Source: Candidatus Woesearchaeota archaeon (GTDB taxonomy: Archaea > Nanobdellota > Nanobdellia > Woesearchaeales > UBA10216). From it: a stretch of DNA of 34,243 nucleotides. The notes below the pieces were generated by a model that did no database searches, was not told where the DNA came from, and was given only the letters and a program-made list of their open reading frames with translations. The stretch covers positions 1 to 34,243 of the forward strand of contig JACPIJ010000014.1 of assembly GCA_016188145.1 (NCBI GenBank), read 5' to 3'. This document shows positions 1 through 6,634 of the stretch, piece by piece (position 1 is the first letter of the stretch; each line of letters starts with the position of its first letter). A program made the translations under genes and the position numbers.

Positions 1-411
1 ATTGTTAAGGCTGTTGAAAAGGAAGTTGAGCATGAGTGGCAGGAAAAATACCTTAACGAGCACAAAAAGGAGGACAGTTTTTTCATGTTGGTCGATCTTG
101 GGCATGGGGCGGCTTGGATTAAGAGTGAAGTTTGCAATGTAGGCCTTCGTTTCCCGGGAAAGCCGCCAAAGCATCCTGATGAGCGTGGCTCCTTTCGACT
201 CATTAACATGCCTGAAGGGGATAATTACATGAAATAAGAGGCCGAGCGCCGTATATGCCAGCGCCATCCACAGCAGCACTTGCTGCGTTTCAGGCCTGAG
301 AAAGCCGGCATAGTAGCTGTTGGTGCGGTAAAATGCCAGGGCAAGCCAAACCAGTGCCAGATTGGAGATGTAAGATTCAACCTTGCGCCGAAGCCCTGAC
401 TGAGCCAGCAT
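1..411 (-). CDS. Membrane protein, C-terminus beyond the window
   Basis: This minus-strand frame is open from an ATG at 411 to the window edge (137 codons), so it is a 3'-truncated gene. The translation starts MLAQSGLRRKVESY and has hydrophobic stretches typical of membrane spans (NLALVWLALAFY, VLLWMALAYTALGLLFHVII, TVLLFVLVKVFFLPLMLNFL), separated by basic loops. A TATA-like TTTTATAAATTT lies at 431-442, about 26 nt before the ATG, which fits a leaderless transcript and supports this start. I do not recognise the family. A plus-strand frame (1-237) is also open here, but it has no start, no promoter and no domain-like sequence, so I take it as a shadow. Confidence 0.6.
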   Translation of the reverse strand, partial: MLAQSGLRRKVESYISNLALVWLALAFYRTNSYYAGFLRPETQQVLLWMALAYTALGLLFHVIIPFRHVNESKGATLIRMLWRLSRETKAYIANFTLNPSRPMPKIDQHEKTVLLFVLVKVFFLPLMLNFLFNSLNN

Positions 412-610
412 TCCTAGGCTGGCCTGAGTGAAATTTATAAAAGTATCGCATATGCCGCATAGGCTAAAAATCTCTGGCTTCTCCGTTTTTCTTTCAAAAT
501 TTTGGCTTTTTTCCGGCAGATTTGCGGCAGATGCCGGCAAAGTTGCGGGAATGCCAGAATTACGACGACAAAACAGCCGAAAGGCATTTTAATTCTAAAC
601 ATTACAGAGG

Positions 611-2029
611 ATGTTGGTGATGTCGATGAAGCGATTAATGGTATTGTTTGTTATGTTCATTGCAGTTGCGGCTGCACTCGCTGTTGTGCTCGGTGCTGAC
701 GCGGCAGTGGCCGCAGCTGCAAACGAGACAGCCAACGTAATAATATCGCAAGTCCTCTACAATCCTGCCGGTTCAGAGTCCGGTGGGGAGGCCGTTGAGC
801 TTTACAACCCTGCAGCTTCTTCTGTAAACATAAGTGGGTGGGTTCTTGCTACGGAAACCTCTCCAACGGATGCCATCATTCCGCCAAGTGCGGTGATTTG
901 CGGCGGCTGCTATTATTTGGTTGCTGACTTGAACTGGTCAAACGCGAAAGACAACAGCAGTTGGCCTTATGCTGATTTTGAAGAGGCTGTAACCTTAGCC
1001 AATACGGATGCTGGCGTGGCGTTAAAAGACTCTAATGGTATCATTGCGGATGCTGTTGGGTGGGGCAATCCTGTGAATATCGGTGCTGGCTTGTTTGAAG
1101 GCATTCCCCACATCGGCAGCAGCGGCGGGAATGCGCTGGTGAGAAGAACTGTGAATGGCAGCTACCTCGACACAAATAACAATTCCAACGATTTCATTGA
1201 GGCAATGCCGAATTTCCATAACAGCAGTTCTTCAGTTTCTAAAACAGCGAGTGCAAATGCAGAAATTCAGATTATGATAATTGTTTCAGGCTCAGGCCCC
1301 GCTGTAAGCACATTAAACATTTTGGCCGATGATGACAGCTTCCTGCCTGGGAACCAAGTCAGCCCCGTCCCGAATAAAAATAAAACAATGGCAGTTGAAG
1401 CTGTCATTGCCGATGACAACGGGGCTTCAGACATTGCATCAGTTATCCTGACTTTTAATTCCGCCAATCTAACAGCGGCTATGGCAAAAAAGAGCGATAT
1501 TAATGCAACAGCAGCGATTTATTCAGCCTCTTTTAATCTTTCAAGCCATTTTCCGGCAGGAAACTATACCATCACGGCAACAGCAACAGACAATTCGGGG
1601 TTTTCTGCAAATTCATCGGCCAGCTTTGAATACCTCACAATGACCGCTGTTGAGGTTGACGCAAGCTCAATTACATTCTTTGCATCCCCAGGCTCAATGT
1701 ATGAGGTAATTGGTGATGAGTCTAGTTCAACGGCAACTAACATAACCGTGCTTAATGCAGGGAATGTGCAGCTGGATTTCGACCTGTGGTCAACAAACTT
1801 CAGCTCTGGAAGCAGCACCATCATAGAAGCGTCAAAGCTCCAGTACACTTTCAACGGCAACTACAATAACGCCTCTTTTGCAGGGAACATGACAAATGCC
1901 AAAGCGAGGAAGGACATAAACCTCAATCCCAGCTCGACGGCGGGGCTCAGCCTAAGGCTCAACCTGCCTCTGGCAACCTCTCCAGGCAATTACTCAGGGA
2001 AAATATCGCTGGTCGCGGTGAATTCGTAA
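611..2029 (+). CDS. Exported lamin-tail-domain (LTD) protein
   Basis: A protein of up to 472 aa with an N-terminal signal peptide (hydrophobic run from MKRLMVLFVMF to about residue 38). Residues about 42-200 resemble a lamin-tail domain: VIISQVLYNPAG, then EAVELYNPAASSVNISGWVL and later DAVGWGNPV. This beta-sandwich fold is common in exported archaeal and bacterial surface proteins. The rest is Ser/Thr/Asn-rich with beta-sandwich-like repeats and many N-glycosylation sequons (NVS/NIT/NAS types). It probably acts on the cell surface. Three ATGs compete (611, 620, 626). GGTGAT at 616-621 could serve the third, which gives the cleanest signal peptide (MKRLMV). The stop overlaps the next ATG (TAATG), so the two genes are probably co-transcribed. 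Confidence 0.7.
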   Translation: MLVMSMKRLMVLFVMFIAVAAALAVVLGADAAVAAAANETANVIISQVLYNPAGSESGGEAVELYNPAASSVNISGWVLATETSPTDAIIPPSAVICGGCYYLVADLNWSNAKDNSSWPYADFEEAVTLANTDAGVALKDSNGIIADAVGWGNPVNIGAGLFEGIPHIGSSGGNALVRRTVNGSYLDTNNNSNDFIEAMPNFHNSSSSVSKTASANAEIQIMIIVSGSGPAVSTLNILADDDSFLPGNQVSPVPNKNKTMAVEAVIADDNGASDIASVILTFNSANLTAAMAKKSDINATAAIYSASFNLSSHFPAGNYTITATATDNSGFSANSSASFEYLTMTAVEVDASSITFFASPGSMYEVIGDESSSTATNITVLNAGNVQLDFDLWSTNFSSGSSTIIEASKLQYTFNGNYNNASFAGNMTNAKARKDINLNPSSTAGLSLRLNLPLATSPGNYSGKISLVAVNS

Positions 2030-2574
2030 TGCAGCGCTCTTTTTTTATTTATTACTTTCTATTTTTGCTTTTGGTGGCAGCAACTGTAGCCATAAATGCT
2101 TCCCAAAACGTCAATGCTGCCGGCTTTGGCGTTTCCCCATCCGGCTTGGAATTCGCTGTTGAAAAAGGAGCTCAAGCATCAAGGCATCTCATAATTTACA
2201 ACACTTACGAGGTCACGGCAGAGTTCAGCGTAACAAGCGGCAACCCCTCAGCGCTAATTGTTACCCCGGATAGGGGAGTCATAGAAGAAGGTGGCACAGC
2301 TCTTGTAACAGTAACGGCAATTGGCAAAGATGTTGGAACTGCAGCAGAAGAAATAAGCATTGGCATCAGCAACTACAACGCCAATAGCGATAGGGAAGTC
2401 AGCTTGTCATTAGGCACTACTGTTGCTGCAAAGATAACGGTAGCTAAAAACGGCAGTTTGGCTGCTAACGTCTTTGTCGGCGCGTTGCTGTCGGCCAGCA
2501 TTGTTTTTGCCGGGTTGGCTGCCTATTATGCTTCGAGAAAGAAAGTCCGGCAGCTGCTGTTTGCAAGAGCATAA
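2029..2574 (+). CDS. Surface protein with one Ig-like domain and C-terminal membrane anchor
   Basis: A 181-aa protein with an N-terminal signal peptide (MQRSFFIYYFLFLLLVAATVA), a single beta-sandwich domain at about residues 32-140, and a C-terminal span (VFVGALLSASIVFAGLAAYY) followed by a basic tail (ASRKKVRQ). This topology places the domain outside the cell. The middle (FGVSPSGLEFAVEKGAQ, later RGVIEEGGTALVTVTA) resembles MSP/COG1470-like Ig domains; that is fold-level inference only. The start overlaps the stop of the LTD gene, so the pair is likely an operon making surface proteins that act together. Confidence 0.65.
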   Translation: MQRSFFIYYFLFLLLVAATVAINASQNVNAAGFGVSPSGLEFAVEKGAQASRHLIIYNTYEVTAEFSVTSGNPSALIVTPDRGVIEEGGTALVTVTAIGKDVGTAAEEISIGISNYNANSDREVSLSLGTTVAAKITVAKNGSLAANVFVGALLSASIVFAGLAAYYASRKKVRQLLFARA

Positions 2575-2608
2575 GCTTTATATAGATATTCATATGTATA
2601 TTCATATT
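2575..2608 (+). promoter_or_regulatory. vapBC promoter with duplicated 10-bp operator-like site
   Basis: CTTTATATA at about 2577-2584 is a TATA box some 27 nt before the antitoxin ATG. ATATTCATAT occurs twice, at 2586-2595 and 2598-2607, as a direct repeat with a 12-bp period covering the expected transcription start. VapB-type antitoxins usually autoregulate through such repeats; that role is inferred here. Confidence 0.5.
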
Positions 2609-2854
2609 ATGGCGAGGACGATAATGATTGCAGACAGGGTTTATGAGGAGCTGAAAAGAATGAAAGGCAAGGACAAAAGCTTCACGGATGTTATAGCTGA
2701 AGCTCTTGAAGCGTCAAAGCCTAAAAAAACCATAGCCGGAGTTTTGAAGTATGCTGGTACCCTTAAGGGCGATACAGAATACGACGAATTAATGAAATGG
2801 TCAAAAAAGAGATGGAAAGAATGGCAGGATAGATCATGGAAAAAATCTGTTTAG
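2609..2854 (+). CDS. vapB: VapB-type antitoxin
   Basis: An 81-aa protein beginning MARTIMIADRVYEELKRMKG. The short beta strand plus two helices (VYEELKRMKGKDKSFTDVIAEAL) match the archaeal ribbon-helix-helix VapB/DUF217 antitoxins, and the basic Lys/Trp-rich C-terminal tail would wrap the toxin. The start at 2609 is chosen because it lies about 27 nt after a TATA box and begins the conserved domain; a longer frame reaches back into the preceding gene but has no promoter of its own. It overlaps the PIN-domain gene by 19 nt, the usual VapBC layout. Repressor function is by family analogy. Confidence 0.75.
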   Translation: MARTIMIADRVYEELKRMKGKDKSFTDVIAEALEASKPKKTIAGVLKYAGTLKGDTEYDELMKWSKKRWKEWQDRSWKKSV

Positions 2855-3207
2855 ATACATCTGTATGCATTGATTTGATAAAAAGAGGTAACGAAGAGGC
2901 ACTATTTTCTTTTTTAACTGCTGAAGCTTTTTTAAGTTCGATGACCCTTTTTGAGTTAAGGCTTAGGACGCACAACTTGGAAGAGGCCGAATTATTCATT
3001 AGCACATTCGAAATATTGGCGTTTGACAAGAAAGCAGCCGAGGAGGCGAGCAACATAGAGAAGGACTTGAAAAGCAGAGGTGCACTCATAGGACGCCAGG
3101 ACATTTTCATCGCCGCAACCGCAATTGTCAACGGCTGCGCCCTTGCCACCCTCAACGTAAAGGATTTCTCAAGGATTAAGGGGCTGAAACTTGTAAGGCT
3201 ACGGTAA
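2836..3207 (+). CDS. vapC: PIN-domain ribonuclease toxin, VapC family
   Basis: A 123-aa single PIN domain, the usual VapC length. The acidic active-site residues are visible: D7 in CLDTSV, E40 in LFELRLR, D89 in GRQDIFIAA, with D110 in NVKDF near the end. VapC toxins cleave RNA (often tRNA or rRNA) with Mg2+ and are neutralised by the cognate VapB, encoded here by the overlapping upstream gene. The RNA target cannot be told from sequence. The pair sits beside tRNA-Leu(GAG), which is on the opposite strand. Confidence 0.8.
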   Translation: MEKICLDTSVCIDLIKRGNEEALFSFLTAEAFLSSMTLFELRLRTHNLEEAELFISTFEILAFDKKAAEEASNIEKDLKSRGALIGRQDIFIAATAIVNGCALATLNVKDFSRIKGLKLVRLR

Positions 3208-3215
3208 AATTAATG

Positions 3216-3315
3216 CGCCGGCGGCGGGAGTTTCACCCACTAAGGTTTTGAACCCGCGAGGCTTCCGCCAAGAGGATCTCAACCTCTCGCCATGACCAAG
3301 CTAGGCGACGCCGGC
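3216..3315 (-). tRNA. tRNA-Leu(GAG) with an intron in the T-loop
   Basis: On the minus strand: acceptor GCCGGCG (from 3315) pairs with CGCCGGC (3223-3217), all 7 bp. The D-arm follows, then anticodon stem AGAGG/CCUCU around loop UUGAGAU (anticodon GAG), and a class II variable arm GGC-GGAA-GCC. The T-stem GCGGG (3257-3253) pairs with CCCGC (3228-3224), but 24 nt lie between instead of 7. Removing 17 nt at a BHB motif gives the canonical T-loop UUCAAAU. CCA is not encoded, and the base after the acceptor is G rather than the A usual in archaeal tRNA-Leu. A TATATAAAC at 3322-3330 is too close to be the promoter, so a distal one (3419-3426) is possible. Confidence 0.88.
3230..3246 (-). other. 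17-nt BHB intron in tRNA-Leu T-loop (position 59/60)
   Basis: Read on the minus strand, the fold is: T-stem GCGGG/CCCGC as the exon helix; a 3-nt bulge ACU (3231-3229) at the 3' site; a central 4-bp helix UUCA/UGAA (3252-3249 with 3235-3232); a 3-nt bulge AAA (3248-3246) at the 5' site; and a short CC/GG intron helix. The archaeal splicing endonuclease cuts after the second bulge base. That removes 3246 to 3230 and joins UUCAAA to U, giving a correct 7-nt T-loop. The cut rule is established knowledge; the fold was worked out by hand. Confidence 0.85.
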
Positions 3316-3351
3316 AAAAAGTTTATATATCACTTAACATTTTTAGTTTAC

Positions 3352-3387
3352 GGGATCTCAACCTCTTGCGCCAAGCTAAGCGGCGCC
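3352..3387 (-). pseudogene. tRNA-Leu 5'-half-like fragment upstream of tRNA-Leu(GAG)
   Basis: On the minus strand this stretch repeats pieces of the adjacent tRNA-Leu: TAGCTTGG from the D-arm and AGAGGTTGAGATCC from the anticodon stem-loop, in the same order, preceded by a GGCGCCG acceptor-like segment. The 3' half is absent, and the D-arm is shortened. It is most simply a decayed tandem partial duplication. A functional split-tRNA half or a tRNA-like leader cannot be excluded. Confidence 0.5.
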
Positions 3388-3398
3388 TTTTTTCTTTT
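3368..3398 (+). terminator. GC hairpin followed by T-run (plus strand)
   Basis: GCGCC (3368-3372) and GGCGC (3382-3386) form a 5-bp stem with a 9-nt loop, followed by TTTTTTCTTTT at 3388-3398. This looks like a T-run terminator for the plus-strand vapBC transcript, though it overlaps the antisense tRNA-half-like fragment. Confidence 0.35.
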
Positions 3399-3418
3399 AC
3401 ATTTAAGCACAGAACCTG

Positions 3419-3455
3419 TTTAAATACGCTAGCTGGGCATGTCCAGTGACCAGTG
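3419..3455 (-). promoter_or_regulatory. Promoter-like 37-nt module (copy 1), pointing at the tRNA-Leu region
   Basis: On the minus strand this reads CACTGGTCACTGGACATG, then CCCAGCTAGCGTATTTAAA, ending in a TATA-like TATTTAAA (3426-3419). The same 37 nt occur at 17908-17944 on the plus strand with only three differences. Expected transcription start is near 3395, ahead of the tRNA-half fragment and tRNA-Leu. Confidence 0.5.
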
Positions 3456-3662
3456 AGACAAAAAATCAGGAAACCTTCCGCTGCAACCGGAATTCTTCCA
3501 TAATTTTACTCACAGCCCAATCAAAAATAGCCTTCAAAGCCAGTGGACACTACAACCCTCCTTTCCAGACGCAATGCTATGTAAGTATAGTTCATCAAAA
3601 TATTACTCGAGGCACACAACAACATCTTTATATAAGAGTCTTCCACCACTAGAGTAAATAAA

Positions 3663-3923
3663 ATGTTTAGAAAATCAGAGATTACACTTCTAAAGAAAAT
3701 TGCTATTTTTCTGTTTGGACTAAGTAATATAATCCCTTCAAAAATTAGTATTTATGACCAATACGTGATACCTATGATTGAAAAAGACTTAACTCCTGCA
3801 AATCCTTTCTTTATAGCAATAAAATTAGGAATATTATTCTTTAGAATTTTAATTATAGTTATAACGGCGTATGAAATCTATGATATTATAAAATACGTAA
3901 AAAGAAACAAAATCTTTCACTAA
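3663..3923 (+). CDS. Small AT-rich membrane protein
   Basis: An 86-aa protein with two likely membrane spans: one near the N-terminus (about KKIAIFLFGLSNII) and a stronger one at about residues 52-72 (KLGILFFRILIIVITAYEIY), with a basic C-terminus (KYVKRNKIFH). A TATA box TTTATATAA at 3627-3635 lies about 30 nt upstream, consistent with a leaderless mRNA. The gene is visibly AT-richer than its neighbours (ATA and AAA codons dominate), which suggests a recent arrival or fast evolution. I do not recognise a family, and short length limits certainty. Confidence 0.5.
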   Translation: MFRKSEITLLKKIAIFLFGLSNIIPSKISIYDQYVIPMIEKDLTPANPFFIAIKLGILFFRILIIVITAYEIYDIIKYVKRNKIFH

Positions 3924-3971
3924 TGATGTGCGCCCCTGCGTCACGCATTTTGTTTGCTGCTTCGGCCGGAA

Positions 3972-5837
3972 TCACGAATAGTAATACTTTCCTTCCGCCT
4001 TCTGCTTCCTGTCCAGCCTTGATTCCGGTGAATTAATCCTCGGCCTGTTTGAGTCTTTATCACGCCTGAGCGTGATGTTAAGGCTGCGGAGGAAGCTGTT
4101 CATTCCATCCTCCATTGAGAAAGGCCCTTTTGCCTCCCCTTTTATCGCTGGCTCGCCTTCAAAAACCATGAGCATGTCAGAAACATAGTCAACAAGCATC
4201 AGGTCGTGGTCAACAACCAGGGCAGTTTTGCCATGCACGTCCATTCTCTCGCGCAGCAGCTTTGAGACCGCAATCCTCTGCTCAACGTCGAGATAAGCTG
4301 CCGGCTCATCCAGTAAATAGAGGTCTGCATCCTCTGCAAGGCATTTGGCAATCATGACCCTTTGCAGTTCCCCTCCTGACAATTCGCTGGCTTTTTTCAG
4401 CAGCAGCGGCTCAAGCTCAAGCCGCGCCATAAGCTGCGCGTCATTCTGCGCTTTTGCCAGTATGTTTGTCACCTGCTCATCTGCTTTCTCAGTAGCGTGG
4501 ATGTACTGCGGCTTGTACGAAATCCTCACGCTCGCGCTTACAATTCCGCCATTAGCGGAATGTACCATCGGGCGCATCCCGATGTGTATGCTGCCGCTGT
4601 CAGGCTTTATCTCCCCTGCCAGCATCTTGACAAAGGTTGTTTTTCCAAGCCCGTTTTCCCCAAGAACTCCGATGACGTGCTTTTTAGGCAGTTCTCCTGC
4701 AGCGGCGGTGAAGTGGAATTTTCCTAATTTTTTGCCGAAGTCATCCCATTTGACAAGGCCTTCCTTGCCGATGACCTTCTTTGGCGGCTTAGCCACGAAC
4801 CTTATCTCGTGCTGCCTGAAGCGCATGTTTTCTTCCTTGAGGTAGCCCTCGAGGTAAGTGTTTATAGCTGTCCTTGCCGGCCTTGGCCTGCTTGCTATCC
4901 CGTAAGCGCCAGCCTCGCCGTACATTATGTGCACAGAGTCAGCAAGGTAATCCATGACAATCAGGTCGTGCTCTACTGCAACAACAGCTGTTTCCGGCTT
5001 TGCAAGCTTCCTGATGTATTGGCTGGTCCTTATTCTCTGCCTTATGTCCAAATATGATGTTGGCTCATCGAAAACAAAAACGTTCGCTCCTTTGTCGTCT
5101 TTAAGCACTGCAGCTGCAATGGCTATCCTCTGGAGCTCCCCTCCCGAGACCTGGCTTATGTCGGTTTCCAAAACGTTACTTATTCCCAGCTCTTCTGCAA
5201 CAGCAGCTATTTTTTTATCATTGCCGCAAACCTTCTTCAACAGCTGCTGCGCCGTGCCTTTGAACGTTTTCGGTATCGCATCAACCGCCTGGGGCTTCAC
5301 CGACACCCTTATTTTTCCATCGCGCACTTTCTCAAAGAACACCTGTGCTTCGGAGCCTTTGAACATCTGAATCAGCTTGTTGATGGGCTCTTTTTCTTCT
5401 TCTTTTTTCCCTTTCGCTTCAGTAGCTGTTGCAGCTGCCTCTTTTATCCCGAAATTCGGCGTCAGCATCTGCGCAATTATTTTGACCGCCGTGCTTTTGC
5501 CAATGCCGTTTATGCCCAGTATTCCGTTTACCTGCCCGAACATAGGCACAGCCAAACTGAACAGTGAAAAGCCATCCCTGCCAAACCTGTGTACGGGCTT
5601 CTCGGTGAGCTTCTCAGGCAGCTTCACCATGTGAATCGCTCCAAACGGGCATTTCTTTACAGTGATGCTCTCGGCGTCAGTGCAGACCTCTTCGTTCACC
5701 TGGGCTTTGCCGTCAGACCCGATTACGAATACTTCGTTGCCCATTCTGTTCCCCGGGCTCACCCTGATGCACAAATACCCACCGCATCCCTGCGGGTTGC
5801 ACTTGTCCTTCTCAATTACTGCTATTCTGCGTTGCAT
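3972..5837 (-). CDS. rli1: ABCE1/Rli1 ribosome-recycling ATPase with a reduced Fe-S domain
   Basis: A 621-aa ABCE1 homologue, which splits ribosomes after termination. An N-terminal ferredoxin-like domain (about 1-75) precedes two ABC ATPase domains. NBD1 has Walker A GINGIGKST, signature VSGGELQRIAI and Walker B VFVFDEPTSYLD; NBD2 has GENGLGKTT, LSGGELQRVMI and LYLLDEPAAYLD. Normally eight Cys bind two [4Fe-4S] clusters; here C13, C18, C23, C52 and C63 remain, the fourth Cys of motif 1 is S27, and CxxCxxC of motif 2 reads CTDAESI. The start at 5837 is chosen over one 26 codons upstream because the TATA box ATTTAAATAC (about 5861-5870) lies some 27 nt before it and the protein then begins MQRRIAVIEKDKC as in the family. 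Confidence 0.93.
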   Translation of the reverse strand: MQRRIAVIEKDKCNPQGCGGYLCIRVSPGNRMGNEVFVIGSDGKAQVNEEVCTDAESITVKKCPFGAIHMVKLPEKLTEKPVHRFGRDGFSLFSLAVPMFGQVNGILGINGIGKSTAVKIIAQMLTPNFGIKEAAATATEAKGKKEEEKEPINKLIQMFKGSEAQVFFEKVRDGKIRVSVKPQAVDAIPKTFKGTAQQLLKKVCGNDKKIAAVAEELGISNVLETDISQVSGGELQRIAIAAAVLKDDKGANVFVFDEPTSYLDIRQRIRTSQYIRKLAKPETAVVAVEHDLIVMDYLADSVHIMYGEAGAYGIASRPRPARTAINTYLEGYLKEENMRFRQHEIRFVAKPPKKVIGKEGLVKWDDFGKKLGKFHFTAAAGELPKKHVIGVLGENGLGKTTFVKMLAGEIKPDSGSIHIGMRPMVHSANGGIVSASVRISYKPQYIHATEKADEQVTNILAKAQNDAQLMARLELEPLLLKKASELSGGELQRVMIAKCLAEDADLYLLDEPAAYLDVEQRIAVSKLLRERMDVHGKTALVVDHDLMLVDYVSDMLMVFEGEPAIKGEAKGPFSMEDGMNSFLRSLNITLRRDKDSNRPRINSPESRLDRKQKAEGKYYYS

Positions 5838-5915
5838 AGTGCTGCTGTTTTGTGGTTTTGTATTTAAATTGTAGCCGTTTTTCCTATTTTGGGAAAGTGG
5901 CGCAGCTTCCTGCAT

Positions 5916-5998
5916 ATTTCTATTTTACAATTTTAATTTTATATTATTTTCGATAAAAATAGAAAGATTTATAAATAAACTGCTATATTTAGCGAAAT
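5916..5998 (+). promoter_or_regulatory. AT-rich promoter with 10-bp inverted repeat before the AbiE-like operon
   Basis: TTTCTATTTT (5917-5926) and AAAATAGAAA (5956-5965) are a perfect inverted repeat, just upstream of TATA box TTTATAAAT (about 5968-5976), which is some 27 nt before the ATG at 5999. AbiEi-type antitoxins are known to repress their own promoters by binding inverted repeats, so this is a candidate operator. Confidence 0.45.
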
Positions 5999-6634
5999 AT
6001 GAAGAAGTCGGAGCTCGTCTACAGGGAGGTGCTGCGAAGCTTTTTGGAAGTGAAAAAGGCGAAGTTCACGCAGCTCGGGTTAGCCAGGGCTCTGAGGATT
6101 TCCCTAAGCACGGTCAGCAACGCCCTACAGCCGCTTAGGAGGATGGGTGCTGTGAGGGTGAAGAGAAGAAGTTTTGAGGTTGTCAATGCCAAAAAGGTGT
6201 TGTATTATTGGGCAAGCGCCAGGAGCCTTGATAAAGATGTTATTTACAAGACCAGGGCTGACATGACGGTTTCAGGGATTGAGAAAGGAATGCCCCCGCA
6301 GGTTGTTTTTGCTGCCTACACCGCTTACAAGTTCAGGTTTGAGGATGTGCCTGCAGACTATTCCGAGGTTTACGTTTACTGCGGAGAGAATGACCTGAAG
6401 GAAGTTGTTAAAAGGTTCCCGCAGGGCAAAAACCCAAATCGAGAGCGCTCGATTGGGCGCAGTCGCAAAAGCGACTTGCGTTCCAACCCGAATGTTTTTG
6501 TGCTGAGGAAGGACTTTGCCGATAAGGAAATGCCCCTGGCCCAGATGTTTATCGACCTGTGGAACCTGAAAGAGTGGTACGCGAAAGACTTCTTGACCGC
6601 TTTGGAGGGGAGGATGCATGAAATACTGGCATGA
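5999..6634 (+). CDS. AbiEi-like transcriptional antitoxin carrying an in-frame palindromic insert
   Basis: A 211-aa protein with an N-terminal winged helix (about 1-65: KKAKFTQLGLARALRISLSTVSNALQPLRRMGAVRV) and a C-terminal domain like the AbiEi/COG5340 antitoxins (KRFPQGK, then NVFVLRKDFADKEM and FIDLWNLKEWYAKDFLTAL). Type IV AbiE antitoxins repress their operon and oppose a nucleotidyltransferase toxin. The next gene encodes such an enzyme and overlaps by 17 nt. Residues about 145-162 (NPNRERSIGRSRKSDLRS) are encoded by a 54-nt double-hairpin sequence flanked by near-identical repeats (AACCCAAAT, AACCCGAAT). It looks inserted, since joining GK to NPNVFVL would give an uninterrupted domain. 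The assignment rests on fold, size and neighbour. Confidence 0.7.
   Translation: MKKSELVYREVLRSFLEVKKAKFTQLGLARALRISLSTVSNALQPLRRMGAVRVKRRSFEVVNAKKVLYYWASARSLDKDVIYKTRADMTVSGIEKGMPPQVVFAAYTAYKFRFEDVPADYSEVYVYCGENDLKEVVKRFPQGKNPNRERSIGRSRKSDLRSNPNVFVLRKDFADKEMPLAQMFIDLWNLKEWYAKDFLTALEGRMHEILA
6431..6493 (+). repeat. In-frame double-hairpin palindromic element, copy A
   Basis: The 54-nt unit lies between AACCCAAAT (6431-6439) and AACCCGAAT (6485-6493). It folds as two adjacent hairpins: AATCGAG-AGCG-CTCGATT and GTCGC-AAAA-GCGAC. Its reverse complement shares CCCAATCGAG and CTCGATTTGGG with copy B at 24963-25022. It keeps the host reading frame open. Confidence 0.65.

Noticed and set aside
1-237. 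Plus-strand open frame without a start, ending in TAA
   Set aside because: The opposite strand encodes a convincing membrane protein with a well-placed TATA box; the plus frame has neither a promoter nor domain-like sequence.
3446-3652. 68-aa ORF between the tRNA region and the small membrane protein
   Set aside because: No recognisable features, and its tail overlaps the promoter of the next gene.
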